NCBI GenBank assembly: GCA_002407905.1
Contig: DHPL01000065.1
Location: forward strand, 14,746 to 22,034
Reading direction: 5' to 3'
DNA length: 7,289 bases
DNA from: Anaerolineaceae bacterium UBA5365
Lineage (GTDB): Bacteria > Chloroflexota > Anaerolineae > Anaerolineales > Anaerolineaceae
Part shown: in pieces, positions 1-5,589 of the stretch
How positions within the stretch are numbered: position 1 is the first letter of the stretch
Layout of the letters: every line of letters begins with the position of its first letter
Translations under genes and position numbers: made by a program
The notes under the pieces: model-generated
The model's database searches: none
What the model was told of the DNA's origin: nothing
Seen by the model: the letters and a program-made list of their open reading frames with translations, nothing else

Positions 1-24
1 GTGCGGCCGAAATTTCGGCCGCAC
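1..24 (-). terminator. Perfect palindrome after the S10 peptidase gene, probable terminator
   Basis: The first 24 bases are a perfect inverted repeat with arms GTGCGGCCGAAA and TTTCGGCCGCAC. Its RNA would fold into a very GC-rich hairpin with an AT centre. It begins 13 bp beyond the TAG stop of the S10 peptidase gene, which suits an intrinsic terminator. The U-tract expected on the minus strand would lie left of base 1 and cannot be seen. It could instead be a bidirectional terminator shared with a convergent gene, or a dispersed palindrome. Confidence 0.5.
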
Positions 25-37
25 TCTGTTTAAGTAA

Positions 38-1501
38 CTATTGCGTAATGCAATCCTTGATGAAGGCCGGCAGTTCCTTGCCCAGTTTGCGCAGCGAAGC
101 CATCTGCAGGTACATCATATGGCCGGCCTCAAAGTAAGACATCTGCAGGCGTTCCGAGAGCGGATGGGGCAGGCCCAGGTGGTTCACGGTGTACTCCGTG
201 GAGAAGTAAGGCGTGGCCATATCGTAAAAGCCGTTGGCAACGTAAACCTTAAGGTTCGGGTTGATCAGGAAGGCATTGCGCAGGTTGCCGGTTACATCGG
301 CATAGCGCCCGCGTTCCCAGGTCCATTTATCCAGGTGGGCGATGATCTCGTAGGGGATATCAAAGGAAAAGCCCAGGTCCCCGCGCACGTAATCGTAAAA
401 AGTGCCGGTGTAGGGTCCCAGGATGGCGCTGTAGGATGGGTCGCGTACGATGCTACTGCCGCTGGGGTTTTGCTCGTAACCCGTCATGCGGCTATCCAGG
501 CGGCCCACCGTGATGTTCTCGGAGCGGCGCAGTTCCTTGCAATACTCACCTACGGTCACCCGCAGGTCGTGGTCGTCCAGATAGGCGCTGGAAAGACCGG
601 TTAGCCGGCTGAGCTGTTTAAGCAGCTTGGACCGCTCGGTCTTCGTGAGCGCGCTGCCCTTCATCAGCCCCAGGGTATAGTCGCCGGCCGCGAAGGCCTC
701 GCTCTCCTTGAGAGCGGCGCTCAGGCTGCCCTGCAGGTCTGGGCCCAGTTTATTGTGATACCAGGCGGTGGCGGTGTAGGTGGGCAGCAGCAGGGGATAG
801 GGCAGGTCGTTGCCGTCGTCGAATTCCAGGGTGGCAAAATTGAGCGCAGCGCTGATCAGCATGATCCCGTTCAAAAAGAGGCCGTGGCGCTCCTGGAGGT
901 ATTGGGCCAGGCCGCTGGCCCGGGTGGTGCCATAGCTCTCGCCGATCAGGAACTTGGGGCTGGACCAGCGCAGGTTGCGGGTGGTGAAAAGGGTGATGAA
1001 ATCGCCCACAGAGCGCACGTCTTCCTTGACGTTGTGGAACTCCTCGGGCTTCTGGCCGGGTACCGCGCGGCTGTAACCGGTGGATACGGGGTCGATGAAA
1101 ACCAGGTCCGAGTCTTCCAGCAGGGTGAATTCGTTATCCACCAGCTCGTAAGGCGGGGGCAAGGGCAGACCTTCATCGTCCATTTTGACGCGCTTGGGGC
1201 CCAGCAGGCCCATGTGCAGCCAAACCGAGGATGAACCCGGGCCGCCATTGAACGAGAAGGTGATCGGGCGCTTGGCCCGCGGGGTGTCGGTTTTGAGGGT
1301 GTATGCCACGTAGAAGATCGAGGCGCGCGCCTTCTCGCCCTCTTTTTCGTCCTCGGCCTTCAGCACCATCGTGCCGGCGGTCACGCTGTATTCCAGGGTC
1401 TTCCTGCCCAGTTTCAGGCTGTGCTCAGTGGTCACGGCCTTGTCTTCCGGGACGGGCGGTGTGGTGTTTGCAGTATTTTGGGGGGTCTTTTCTTCGCTCA
1501 T
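38..1501 (-). CDS. Serine carboxypeptidase, peptidase family S10
   Basis: A 487-residue protein of the S10 (carboxypeptidase Y-like) family, an alpha/beta-hydrolase that removes C-terminal residues from peptides, usually best at acid pH. The oxyanion and substrate-carboxylate segment FNGGPGSSS lies near residue 85. The nucleophile is Ser189 in GESYG, the acid Asp427 in NGFYDMATP, and the base His461 in AGHMMY, so the triad is complete and in family order. The length is normal. The start at 1501 (MSEEKTPQ) is chosen because AGGAGG at 1512-1507 lies 5 nt upstream. An in-frame ATG at 1525 has no such site and overlaps a TATAAT box. No signal peptide is visible: the N-terminus is polar and acidic, so the enzyme is predicted to be cytoplasmic, which is less common for this family. 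It stands alone between a repeat cluster and a terminator. The family call is secure; the substrate is unknown. Confidence 0.95.
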   Translation of the reverse strand: MSEEKTPQNTANTTPPVPEDKAVTTEHSLKLGRKTLEYSVTAGTMVLKAEDEKEGEKARASIFYVAYTLKTDTPRAKRPITFSFNGGPGSSSVWLHMGLLGPKRVKMDDEGLPLPPPYELVDNEFTLLEDSDLVFIDPVSTGYSRAVPGQKPEEFHNVKEDVRSVGDFITLFTTRNLRWSSPKFLIGESYGTTRASGLAQYLQERHGLFLNGIMLISAALNFATLEFDDGNDLPYPLLLPTYTATAWYHNKLGPDLQGSLSAALKESEAFAAGDYTLGLMKGSALTKTERSKLLKQLSRLTGLSSAYLDDHDLRVTVGEYCKELRRSENITVGRLDSRMTGYEQNPSGSSIVRDPSYSAILGPYTGTFYDYVRGDLGFSFDIPYEIIAHLDKWTWERGRYADVTGNLRNAFLINPNLKVYVANGFYDMATPYFSTEYTVNHLGLPHPLSERLQMSYFEAGHMMYLQMASLRKLGKELPAFIKDCITQ

Positions 1502-1506
1502 TTCTT

Positions 1507-1529
1507 CCTCCTGATTGGCAAGCATTATA
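1507..1529 (-). promoter_or_regulatory. -10 box and Shine-Dalgarno of the S10 peptidase gene
   Basis: On the minus strand TATAAT lies at 1529-1524 and matches the sigma-70 -10 consensus exactly. AGGAGG lies at 1512-1507, 5 nt before the ATG at 1501. Transcription from this box would start near 1517 and leave a leader of about 15 nt containing the ribosome site. I see no good -35 hexamer at the expected distance, and no extended -10 TG. The arrangement supports the downstream start codon and transcription independent of the genes upstream. Confidence 0.55.
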
Positions 1530-1650
1530 CGGTCAGAAGCCAGTTTTGAGCGCCTTTTCTACACAAAAGTTAATCACTGCCATGCTTTCCGGCAGAGCCT
1601 GATCGCGTGTGTTGGCCTGTTTACTGTCCTATGTGGAGGCCGGCCGCTTA

Positions 1651-1701
1651 TGTCGACCTGTCCAACGCCAACATGTAAGGGCTGACCACTTGTGTCGGCC
1701 C
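1651..1701. repeat. 51-bp direct repeat, copy 1 (contains an A hairpin)
   Basis: Starts TGTCGACCTGTCCAACGCCA and ends TTGTGTCGGCCC. It matches 1841-1891 with about four substitutions and no gaps. Its second half is an A-type element with arms related to GGGCCGA and TCGGCCC; this copy carries CTGA in place of CCGA in the left arm, so its stem has a G-U-type pair instead of a canonical one. Confidence 0.8.
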
Positions 1702-1840
1702 GATCTCGCCCTCACGTCACCATCGCGGTAGAGCCTCCCTGCGGTCGCCTCTCCCCTACATCACACCTTTTGAATCCCTTCCGCCAACCGCATGTCCCCA
1801 GCGGTGGCTGTCCAAGCCCCATCGTAGGGGCCGAATCTTG

Positions 1841-1891
1841 TGTCGACCCGTCCAACACCAACATGTAGGGGCCGACCACTTGTGTCGGCCC
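1841..1891. repeat. 51-bp direct repeat, copy 2 (contains an A hairpin)
   Basis: Starts TGTCGACCCGTCCAACACCA and ends TTGTGTCGGCCC, the partner of 1651-1701 at a distance of 190 bp. The intervening sequence includes a B element at 1728-1759, and another B element follows at 1932-1963. The whole A-to-B block therefore looks like an old duplication with diverged spacers. Confidence 0.8.
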
Positions 1892-1972
1892 TGTGTCAGT
1901 CCATTGGCGGCCCGGCCCAGCAAACGACTCGGTAGAGCCTCCCTGCGGCCGTCCCTCCCCTACATCGCACGC

Positions 1973-2700
1973 GAGCTTGCGGTTGATCCAGCCCAGGCCA
2001 ATGTGCTTGAAGTTCTCGCTTAATAATGGCGCGTTGGTAATCTCAACGCAGTTCCAGCTACTCGATGGCCCACAATTTCATGCCTGTTCTCCCATAAAGG
2101 CGGTGCACAGAAGCCGTCTCCGTGCGTCAGGGACATCTTTATCAAATGAATTGTAGGCGATCACTGGCGTGCCGGTTTTGAGATTAAAAGTGAGGCTACT
2201 TCTATAATCGAGAAACGAGACATTGCCGGTTTGTTTATCAATGGTTTGGGTGACCCAGCCACTTTCCAGGCGATCGTTAAATTTATCGTAAGCATTGTAA
2301 GCGTAATAGAGTCTTCGCTGATCCAATCCATGATAGGAGATGCCAATCATGATTCGGTCTTTATTGTTAAGGTCAGGAAAGGCGGCGATGGAGGGGTTTA
2401 CCCCCACGTTCATTCTGTCATCAACGTCCATGCAGGCCCACTCCTTGGATTCGCCGCAATTGCCGGACCCCTTTCGAACCTGGATGGCAAATTTAAGGAC
2501 GAAGGAGCCAGTACTGCCCTCTCTTCTGCCGGCGTAGGCCACGGCGAGCCTGTTTGTTCCCGGCAATCGGATCATGGAGACACCTACATCAACAGAGATG
2601 TCCCAGCCATCGATGACCTTGGAGATCCAGGGGTTATCAGGGGGCCAAACGGCCGCTTGACTGGCCCCCAGAGCTGCCGGGAGCCAGGTTTTGTGTTCAT
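1973..2700 (-). pseudogene. Decayed tandem paralog of the secreted Cys-paired protein
   Basis: The translated remains align with the first half of the intact protein encoded at 2697-4103. Examples are IRLPGTNRLAVAYAG against ARLPGTNTLVVAYTG, and LKFAIQVRKGSGNCG against LKFAIQVQKGTGNCG. There are three defects. First, upstream homology (WPPDNPWISKVIDG, preceded by LPAALGASQAAV like the end of a signal peptide) is in frame with the body but has no ATG, GTG or TTG start. The ATG at 2700 opens a different frame that stops at 2584. Second, a TGA at 2080-2078 replaces a glycine codon, and the frame then continues with NCGPSSSWNCVEIT and HIGLGWI. Third, homology ends near 1973, 10 bp from a B repeat, so the second half is gone. 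The first ATG in the correct frame, at 2575, would give 165 residues with no signal peptide. A shortened product is possible but unlikely. Confidence 0.88.
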
Positions 2701-4103
2701 CGGCGAATGAGCGGCAGGCTCATTTTGTAGTCTTCCTGCCTGAGGATCTGCAGGCCGTAGAACGGCCACGCCGGATAAAACTGATTATGGACAATGCTGA
2801 CCAGATTGCCGCCATTGACATCGATTGCGGCAAGTTCGCCTGGTTTTGAATACCGCTCCGCGGTGAGCGCTACATCGCATACCCAGGTACCCATGGTAAA
2901 GCCGCACCCGTCCCCAAAAAGCATGCCATAGGCAGCAGCTGGGCGGGCGAGCACGATGTCATTCCCGTAATAAGATGGGCTTGAAAAAGTGGCGGCTGCG
3001 AAATAATTGGCGTCCGTGCTTACCGAGAGACTGGACACATCGGCTGTGCCATAGGAGGCAATATCACTGACCTTAAAAAGAGGCCCAGTCTTTGGCGTTG
3101 TGGCAAATTTAATCAGGTTATTGGGTTCGTCCTTATAGACGATGTTTACGCCGTTTTCCCTGACCAGAGGGTTGTAACCGGGTGTACCGGGCAGGTTACC
3201 GCTCCAGGAGCTTACTTTTAAGTCCTCGCCAACCACAGTGTTGGTATTATCGATAACCTCACAGTAATAATCTGGGTTGTGGCAGGACATGCCGGGGGCA
3301 AGCGTTGCATAGGATAGCCCATTCTGCGATGTATAAAAATAGTAGAGCTTGCTGTCGATCCATCCCAGGCCAATGTGGGTGAAAGCTTTCAGAGTAAGAT
3401 CGGTGGTGATCTGAACGCAGTTCCAACTATTGGAAACCCCGCAATTTCCATTACCTGCACCCACATAGGTGGTGGTATTAAGCCAACCTTTGTTCATTGG
3501 GTTGCCCAGCAGGTCGGCCTCTAATGTATCGTAGGCAATCACCGGCTTGCCGGTCTGGGGGTCAAAGGTGAGGCTGTTTACCCAAGCTGCCCGATAGATA
3601 ATAGGCGTAGGGCCATCGATGGTTTCTACCTGCCAGGAACCCGTGAGCTGAGCGGTTTTTTTGTCGTAAACATTGTTCGCATACTTGAGGGTAAGTTCAA
3701 ACATATCCATATAGGAGATGCCAATACGCACCAGGTCTCTATTCTTGGGGTCCTGGACAACGGCGATGGAAGGACTCCAGCCGGCAAAGGGGGTGTTATC
3801 CACCTCCATGCAGTACCAATCCTTGGGTATGCCGCAATTGCCGGTGCCTTTTTGCACCTGTATGGCAAATTTAAGGATGCGGTGATTAAGGCTTGGTCTT
3901 TCGCCGGTATAAGCCACGACGAGTGTGTTCGTGCCTGGCAGTCGGGCAATGGAAATACCTTCACTAACGTTTAGGTCGTCGGCTTCAATGACCTCGGAGA
4001 GCCAAGGGTGGTCTGGGGGCGGCGGGGCAGCTTGGGCGTGGGATGATGGAAAGGCGGAAAACAATACAAACAAAATCAGCAGAAGCCTCAAAACCCTTTT
4101 CAT
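2697..4103 (-). CDS. Secreted protein of unknown function with four Cys-x(6-8)-Cys pairs, propeller-like
   Basis: I do not recognise a named family. The 468-residue product begins MKRVLRLLLILFVLFSAF, a clear Sec signal peptide, with likely cleavage after SHAQA near residue 25. The mature part has exactly eight cysteines in four pairs: 90/98, 221/229, 274/281 and 400/409. Each second Cys follows an aromatic residue (WYC, WNC, YYC, WVC), and two pairs sit in a GNCG..(x)W.C motif. Pairs this regular suggest disulfides in an exported protein. Short strands such as PSIAVV, SLTFDPQTGKPVIAYDT and NIVYKD recur in a way typical of beta-propeller or sialidase-like repeats, but I see no Asp-box series or catalytic set, so no enzyme activity is claimed. 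The C-terminus is KMSLPLIRR. The start is supported by AGGAGG at 4113-4108, 4 nt before the ATG. The stop TGA overlaps the ATG at 2700 of the decayed paralog. Confidence 0.85.
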   Translation of the reverse strand: MKRVLRLLLILFVLFSAFPSSHAQAAPPPPDHPWLSEVIEADDLNVSEGISIARLPGTNTLVVAYTGERPSLNHRILKFAIQVQKGTGNCGIPKDWYCMEVDNTPFAGWSPSIAVVQDPKNRDLVRIGISYMDMFELTLKYANNVYDKKTAQLTGSWQVETIDGPTPIIYRAAWVNSLTFDPQTGKPVIAYDTLEADLLGNPMNKGWLNTTTYVGAGNGNCGVSNSWNCVQITTDLTLKAFTHIGLGWIDSKLYYFYTSQNGLSYATLAPGMSCHNPDYYCEVIDNTNTVVGEDLKVSSWSGNLPGTPGYNPLVRENGVNIVYKDEPNNLIKFATTPKTGPLFKVSDIASYGTADVSSLSVSTDANYFAAATFSSPSYYGNDIVLARPAAAYGMLFGDGCGFTMGTWVCDVALTAERYSKPGELAAIDVNGGNLVSIVHNQFYPAWPFYGLQILRQEDYKMSLPLIRR

Positions 4104-4107
4104 GATC

Positions 4108-4113
4108 CCTCCT
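4108..4113 (-). promoter_or_regulatory. Shine-Dalgarno of the secreted-protein gene
   Basis: AGGAGG is followed by GATC and then the ATG at 4103-4101. The 4-nt spacing is slightly short but the match is full, and the signal peptide begins directly at this ATG, which fixes the start. Confidence 0.75.
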
Positions 4114-4170
4114 GGTGGTTTCTAATTAATGGCCTGTCGATTAACGGGTAAAACAACCCCTTTTCCATTG

Positions 4171-4216
4171 ATTTTTAGAGAACTGTCTAATAACAAATTA
4201 GACATCTCTAATAAAT
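4171..4216. promoter_or_regulatory. Inverted repeat in the AT-rich leader of the secreted-protein gene
   Basis: A perfect 8-bp inverted repeat, TGTCTAAT at 4184-4191 and ATTAGACA at 4197-4204 with a 5-nt spacer, is the core. Allowing a 2-nt bulge, the arms extend outward through AGAGA and TCTCT to AT-rich flanks. It lies 80-115 bp upstream of the ATG, in the only strongly AT-rich stretch of the window. It could be an operator, or an RNA hairpin in the 5' leader. I could not find a convincing promoter around it. Confidence 0.45.
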
Positions 4217-4263
4217 CATTTCTAAATGCCCCGAGTTCATTTTTTGGGCCGGCGACCGATCAT

Positions 4264-4344
4264 TTAGGAGCCGAATATTGTGTCGGCCCAATGCAAATCC
4301 GGCTACATCCCCGCCTATCTAGTGGCCGAATCCTGTGTCCGCCC
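4264..4344. repeat. Two degenerate A elements at the edge of the mosaic
   Basis: The segments 4265-4289 (TAGGAGCCGAATATTGTGTC...) and 4320-4344 (AGTGGCCGAATCCTGTGTCC...) match the A hairpin of the mosaic with several substitutions. The first keeps the CAATGCAAATCCGG tail seen after good copies. Changes in both weaken the stem. They look like decayed outer copies. The remainder of 4205-4377 shows no gene or other feature that I can support. Confidence 0.65.
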
Positions 4345-4377
4345 GATATCTGCCGACCGGTGCCCCCTACGCGTCTG

Positions 4378-4403
4378 GTAGGGTTCGGGCCTACTGCCCG
4401 AAC
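4378..4403. repeat. E hairpin, copy 1
   Basis: GTAGG followed by a perfect 8-bp inverted repeat, GTTCGGGC and GCCCGAAC, around the 5-nt loop CTACT. The same hairpin recurs at 4685-4710 and 5376-5401. Confidence 0.85.
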
Positions 4404-4487
4404 CGCTCCTGCCGAACCAAATAACCCGATGGAATAGCCAAATCTTGTGGCGTACCAACCTCAATCCGGCTTGGTAACCCCGCCCAT

Positions 4488-4571
4488 GTAGGGGCCGAAT
4501 CTAGTGTCGGCCCAATGCAAATCCGGTTCCTACATCGCGGGAGAGCCTCCTTGCGGTCGTCTCTCCCCTAC
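4488..4571. repeat. AB module, copy 1 (84 bp)
   Basis: Starts GTAGGGG and ends CCCCTAC, so its tips are a 7-bp inverted repeat. It contains the A hairpin (GGGCCGA, 8-nt loop, TCGGCCC), the phrase CAATGCAAATCCGG, and the 32-bp B element at 4540-4571. C copy 1 follows with no gap. Copies 2 and 3 have the same length. Confidence 0.88.
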
Positions 4572-4684
4572 ATTGCACTCTTGGCTTTTCCACAGGCAAC
4601 GCTCAAAACACAAGGATGCCTCCCCCGCTCGGGGGAGGTGGCACGCAGTGCCGGAAGGGGAGTGAAATCCATCACACACACCAT
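4572..4684. repeat. C module, copy 1 (113 bp)
   Basis: Starts ATTGCACTCTTGGCTTTTCC. It carries two adjacent hairpins: CCTCCCCC/GGGGGAGG around GCTC, then GGCAC/GTGCC around GCA, followed by CGGAAGGGGAG. By eye it is identical to 5263-5375, together with the E hairpin that follows. Confidence 0.9.
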
Positions 4685-4710
4685 GTAGGGTTCGGGCCTA
4701 CTGCCCGAAC
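4685..4710. repeat. E hairpin, copy 2
   Basis: Same 26 bases as 4378-4403, directly joined to the end of C copy 1. GTTCGGGC/GCCCGAAC stem with loop CTACT. Confidence 0.85.
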
Positions 4711-4816
4711 CTCCCCACCGAACTCATTTAACCCAACGGACGTTTCCCAACACCCCAGGTAGGAGTCGCCCACTCGTGTCGGCTCGGCGTCAATCCGGCC
4801 CGCCAACTCCGCCTAT

Positions 4817-4900
4817 GTTGGGGCCGAATCTCGTGTCGGCCCAATGCAAATCCGGTTCCTACATCGCGGGAGAGCCTCCCTGCGGTCGTCTCTCCCCTAC
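4817..4900. repeat. AB module, copy 2 (84 bp)
   Basis: Starts GTTGGGG (one change from GTAGGGG) and ends CCCCTAC. The B element is at 4869-4900. It is followed with no gap by a D module, whereas copy 1 is followed by C. The downstream neighbour is therefore interchangeable. Confidence 0.88.
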
Positions 4901-5081
4901 CCTGAGCTCTTGGATGATGATTTGGGTTTTCGCGGCCGATGTTCGGTGAGCAGCACGAAGAATCACATACCCCCGGGGTAGGGGATGATCGAACAACGTG
5001 AGGTCATCCCGCAAGATTGGATGAGTTTGGGTGCCGCCGGTGAGATGCGGGAAAGCCTCCCTGCGGTCGTCTCTCCCCTAC
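4901..5081. repeat. D module, copy 1 (181 bp)
   Basis: Starts CCTGAGCTCTTGGATGATGA and ends with a B element at 5050-5081. Internal parts include a CCGA/TCGG mini-hairpin, GTAGGGG at 4978, and GGGATGA...TCATCCC arms. It differs from copy 3 at about ten positions by eye, with no gaps, and is in direct tandem with copy 2. Confidence 0.9.
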
Positions 5082-5262
5082 CCTGAGCTCTTGGATGATG
5101 ATTTGGGTTTTCCCGGCCGATGATCGGCGAGCAGCGTGAATAATCACATACCCGCAGGGTAGGGGATGATCGAACAACGTGAGGTCATCCCGCAAGTCTG
5201 GATGGGTTTAGGTGCCGGCGGTGGGATGCGGGAGAGCCTCCATGCGGTCGTCTCTCCCCTAC
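5082..5262. repeat. D module, copy 2 (181 bp)
   Basis: Second unit of the tandem pair, the same length as copies 1 and 3, with roughly 14 substitutions against copy 3 by eye. Its mini-hairpin is a longer GCCGAT/ATCGGC. It ends with a B element at 5231-5262 and is followed with no gap by C copy 2. Confidence 0.9.
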
Positions 5263-5375
5263 ATTGCACTCTTGGCTTTTCCACAGGCAACGCTCAAAAC
5301 ACAAGGATGCCTCCCCCGCTCGGGGGAGGTGGCACGCAGTGCCGGAAGGGGAGTGAAATCCATCACACACACCAT
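5263..5375. repeat. C module, copy 2 (113 bp)
   Basis: Matches 4572-4684 base for base as far as I can read, exactly 691 bp further on. It follows a D module here but an AB module in copy 1. The identity continues through the next E hairpin to about 5407. Confidence 0.9.
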
Positions 5376-5401
5376 GTAGGGTTCGGGCCTACTGCCCGAA
5401 C
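5376..5401. repeat. E hairpin, copy 3
   Basis: GTAGG plus GTTCGGGC/GCCCGAAC, identical to the copies at 4378 and 4685, and joined to the end of C copy 2. Confidence 0.85.
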
Positions 5402-5505
5402 CTCCCCTCCGAACCCAATAACCCGATGGAAGTTACCCAAAACCTCATGGAATAGCCAAACCTTGTGGCGGACCAACGTCAATCCGGCTTGGCAACCCCG
5501 CCCAT

Positions 5506-5589
5506 GTAGGGGCCGAATCTCGTGTCGGCCCAATGCAAATCCAGCACTAACGTTGCGGTAGAGCCTCCCTCCGGTCGTCTCTCCCCTAC
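5506..5589. repeat. AB module, copy 3 (84 bp)
   Basis: Starts GTAGGGG and ends CCCCTAC. Its middle departs from copies 1 and 2 (AGCACTAACGTTGCGGTAG instead of GGTTCCTACATCGCGGGAG), but the length is kept. The B element is at 5558-5589, and D copy 3 follows directly. Confidence 0.85.

Larger units (their letters stand above)
1530..1972. repeat. Repeat-filled intergenic region, no gene
   Basis: About 440 bp between the S10 gene and the decayed paralog hold no credible gene. A 51-bp segment occurs twice exactly 190 bp apart, at 1651-1701 and 1841-1891. It contains the A hairpin (GGGCCGA...TCGGCCC type). Another A copy lies at 1824-1849 and a degenerate one near 1633-1658. Two 32-bp B elements (GTAGAGCCTCCCTGCGG core, ending CCCCTAC) lie at 1728-1759 and 1932-1963. 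These are the same families as in the larger mosaic at 4378-5770. The small open frames here (for example 1838-2023 +) consist of repeat sequence and were not called. Confidence 0.8.

Noticed and set aside
41..1234. Plus-strand ORFs of 187 and 159 codons opposite the S10 gene
   Set aside because: They are antisense frames of a well-supported GC-rich gene; their translations are low-complexity Gly/Val/Gln-rich and match no family I know.
1501..1525. Upstream ATG as the start of the S10 gene
   Set aside because: That ATG overlaps TATAAT and has no ribosome site, while the ATG at 1501 has AGGAGG at ideal spacing.
2078..2080. Reassigned UGA=Gly genetic code
   Set aside because: The intact secreted-protein gene ends with TGA right after a plausible C-terminal tail; reading through would add about 22 unrelated residues. 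The paralog carries other disabling changes and the gene content is not that of the phyla known to use this code.
2584..2700. Separate small gene starting at the ATG that overlaps the stop of the secreted-protein gene
   Set aside because: No Shine-Dalgarno. Its frame is not the one that keeps homology to the intact paralog, and it stops after 39 residues, so it is part of the decayed copy.
5004..5195. Small minus-strand ORF beginning MRDDLTLFDHPL, with a relative at 5479-5703
   Set aside because: Both lie within the D module and run through module borders into B and A sequence. The similarity follows from the DNA repeat, there is no clear ribosome site, and the tails differ.
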